From assembly GCA_964612675.1 (NCBI GenBank), contig CAZTDD010000002.1:173623-237622 (forward strand): 64,000 nt of DNA, given 5' to 3'. Under the pieces are notes generated by a model, which had not been told where the DNA came from, did no database searches, and worked only from the letters and a program-made list of their open reading frames with translations. Positions 62,218 through 64,000 of the stretch are shown piece after piece (within the stretch, counting starts at the first letter, position 1; each line of letters begins with the position of its first letter). The stretch is from CAZTDD01 sp964612675. Its GTDB lineage: Bacteria > Hinthialibacterota > Hinthialibacteria > Hinthialibacterales > JAKPRU01. Position numbers and translations under genes: made by a program.

Positions 62218-63756
62218 ATGAACCGAGGATTTCCGTTTTGTTTGGTTTTTGTGTTTCTATTGAGTTTCTTTTGTGGTTCACCCTTTGCCCAGATCGAGCA
62301 AACGCCCGTGGCTCCGGGACCGGAGGCGGTCGGTCTTATGCCTTTGACCGGAGATGTAAACCTCTGGTACGAGAACGGCGGCGGCAGCAACTACTGGCGG
62401 CCCGACTGCGATACACTTAGTAACGGCAACGCCATTGTACTGGGCGGTATGCGCATGGGACCGTATTGGGAACGAGGTTCCGATCATGAGAACACAGCGG
62501 ATATGATCGCGATCTTCTCGCCCAGCGGCGAGCTCCTCGAACCCGCCCGCACTGCGTTCTTCACAAACGACGGAGAACCTTGGCTCAGTACAATCTGTAC
62601 GTCTCGAAATGACGACAAATTCTACGGTCTCTGTGCCGATACTGTCGGTGGCCGTTCGGGCGATCGATATGTCGTTCATACGATTTCAAATGCGCACGAG
62701 TGGCCCGAGGCGTTTCCCGGTTATCCGGTGGATCAGCGCGGCGATTATCACACTGCAATTCAAGTGGTTGGTAACGACGGTGTACCGGTCTCCCCGTTGA
62801 CCACACCATTCGGCGAGTATGTGGGCGAACGGGGACTGCTTCGCGGCGGTATGGTTCGTTTCCTGTCGAATGGGAATATCGTTGTCAACTACGAAGACCG
62901 TCAGAGCGGACAGGCACGAAAGGAGCTTTACGGCGGCATCTACGGAAGAGTCGTCGGGGCCGTTATTCTTGCGCCCGACGGTTCCATTGTGAAAAAGCCG
63001 TTTCCCGTCTGCAGCGAAAGCAGAGGAAATTCGCAGAATCGCTTCGGCTTAACATCCGGCGACGGGTGGTTTGCGATTCGGTACGCCGATTCGGTAACCG
63101 GACCGACGATAGTGGCGTACGACAACGACGGCAATGAACTGGGAGGCGGAGCGGGTCGCTTGTATCCTGCGGTCGACATTCCCGAACTCGACGGGGACGG
63201 TGGGAACCGCGGCGACCCGAACGGCCTGGAAGCTCTGAACGACATTCTTTATATAACACACCGGGGTCTGGACCGACGCGGCTACCTGACAACCATCCGC
63301 GTCAATGACCAGGGACTCTCGGTTATCAAAACGGTGCGTTTCACCGACCATCCCCAAAGTACGTTCGAACACAACGCGGACCTCGGGGTCGATTCCAGAG
63401 GGAATGTCATTGTCATGTGGCAGGACCAATCATGGGAACGATTCCAGGACGGGCGCTGGGAGATGCTCGCGCGGATGTTCGATAAGAACCTGGAACCGCT
63501 GACGCCTTCCTTTTGCATGTTCGAAATCGGAAACAACACCGATGTTGACGAAGTTCATGATCGTCTCGGTCCAGGCAGAACCAAACAAGGACGAATTGCC
63601 ATGAATGACGACATCATTGTGGCGATCGCCGAGTCGAATAATGTTCCTTATGGCGATGAAAAGTCCTGGCGACAGGAGATGTTCACTTATACTTATATTG
63701 CGCGACTGTTACGCAACCCGGCGGCGACCGGTATTCAGGAATGGGAATTATATTGA
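62218..63756 (+). CDS. Secreted protein, possible beta-propeller
   Basis: A 512-residue protein with a signal peptide (LVFVFLLSFFCGSPFAQ). The remainder has repeated blade-like segments with the pattern (L/V)SNGN(A/I)(I/V)V, DSRGNVIVMWQDQS and GDGWFAIRYAD, suggesting a propeller. No catalytic motif or known family was recognised. AGGAGG is three bases before the ATG. The neighbours give no clear role. Confidence 0.65.
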   Translation: MNRGFPFCLVFVFLLSFFCGSPFAQIEQTPVAPGPEAVGLMPLTGDVNLWYENGGGSNYWRPDCDTLSNGNAIVLGGMRMGPYWERGSDHENTADMIAIFSPSGELLEPARTAFFTNDGEPWLSTICTSRNDDKFYGLCADTVGGRSGDRYVVHTISNAHEWPEAFPGYPVDQRGDYHTAIQVVGNDGVPVSPLTTPFGEYVGERGLLRGGMVRFLSNGNIVVNYEDRQSGQARKELYGGIYGRVVGAVILAPDGSIVKKPFPVCSESRGNSQNRFGLTSGDGWFAIRYADSVTGPTIVAYDNDGNELGGGAGRLYPAVDIPELDGDGGNRGDPNGLEALNDILYITHRGLDRRGYLTTIRVNDQGLSVIKTVRFTDHPQSTFEHNADLGVDSRGNVIVMWQDQSWERFQDGRWEMLARMFDKNLEPLTPSFCMFEIGNNTDVDEVHDRLGPGRTKQGRIAMNDDIIVAIAESNNVPYGDEKSWRQEMFTYTYIARLLRNPAATGIQEWELY

Positions 63757-64000
63757 AAGGATTTTTTATGGTTCTCCGATCCACAATTCTGACGACCCGG
63801 CAAAAAGTGGTTCTTTCACGTCAACCCCACCCGAGCCCTCCCCCCGCTGCGGCCACGCAAGCGTGTCCCTCTTGGGGAGGGAGTTTTGCTCAAGCCCGCG
63901 TTCGAATGAATCCGAAAATGAACGAACAACCCTTCTCTCCCAAGATTGACGCTGTTGCAAAAAGTCTGGGATACGGATTTCAACCCCCTCCTAACCTCCC
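63757..64000. other. Right-edge gap, repeats only
   Basis: No gene seen. It has CCCTCCCC (63836-63843) against GGGGAGGG (63874-63881), with a small CACGC/GCGTG hairpin inside, which may terminate the 62218 gene. The window ends inside an AACCCCCTCCTA-type repeat. Confidence 0.5.
63982..64000 (+). repeat. AACCCCCTCCTA dispersed repeat, truncated by the window edge
   Basis: This end resembles, in inverse orientation, the sequence at about 8080-8102 following the kinase repeat region. Confidence 0.45.

Noticed and set aside
1..64000. tRNA, rRNA or integrase genes
   Set aside because: None recognised on either strand, so no attachment site or genomic-island boundary is claimed.

Overview
The window is 64 kb of chromosome from a Gram-negative heterotrophic bacterium of moderate GC content. 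Lipid A-type acyltransferase, LptC-like, MlaE-type permease and lipoprotein genes indicate an outer membrane. The mix of SUMF1-fold proteins, a DUF1080 protein, a Gfo/Idh/MocA oxidoreductase, secreted LamG and TPR proteins, Thr-Pro linkers and very large exported proteins resembles uncultured phyla such as Sumerlaeota, Hydrogenedentota, Omnitrophota or the PVC group. No marker in the window fixes the lineage. No rRNA, tRNA, CRISPR array, integrase or transposase gene was recognised.

Layout. 1-4.1 kb: the end of a CARDB-type gene, then a TPR protein and miaA-hfq-hflX. 4.2-5.8 kb: a secreted double-LamG protein with its own promoter and terminator. 5.86-6.8 kb: an AT-richer island with two overlapping stand-alone TIR-domain genes and a good promoter. 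6.9-15 kb: a glucuronokinase-like GHMP kinase whose 3' end runs into a 21-bp heptad-coding repeat, a TPR protein, murA with Asp at the fosfomycin-target position, a large putative glycoside hydrolase and an atypical SDR. 15.2-20.5 kb: rplM-rpsI, an oxidoreductase, endonuclease V, a YihY-family protein and a permease. 20.8-23.9 kb: a three-module SUMF1-fold gene broken by a frameshift and flanked by direct repeats. 23.9-26.8 kb: a DUF362 / NapH-like / NapG-like iron-sulfur operon.

27-40 kb: a small FliG-N-like protein, a parvulin lipoprotein, trxB with an orphan MlaE permease, a glycosyltransferase, a Nudix protein, a sugar epimerase, a NeuD-type acyltransferase, then pyrG and a lipid A/LPS export cluster. 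40.4-54.4 kb: a 2134-residue secreted protein, a second parvulin-like lipoprotein, a Wzz-like protein and a YfhO-type membrane protein with two ILEI/FAM3-like domains. 54.4-64 kb: a sensor kinase and a sigma-54 activator separated by a DUF1080 gene, a sodium:solute symporter, and a secreted protein.

The most interesting items are the paired TIR operon with no recognisable effector partner, the kinase gene with a CCCAAAA slippery site just before a heptad-repeat tail in the -1 frame, the tandem ILEI-like domains in a YfhO protein, the MurA Cys-to-Asp change, an SDR with Cys in place of the catalytic Lys, and a sigma-54 regulator whose receiver has a degenerate acidic pocket. Several families of short dispersed repeats occupy the intergenic gaps.
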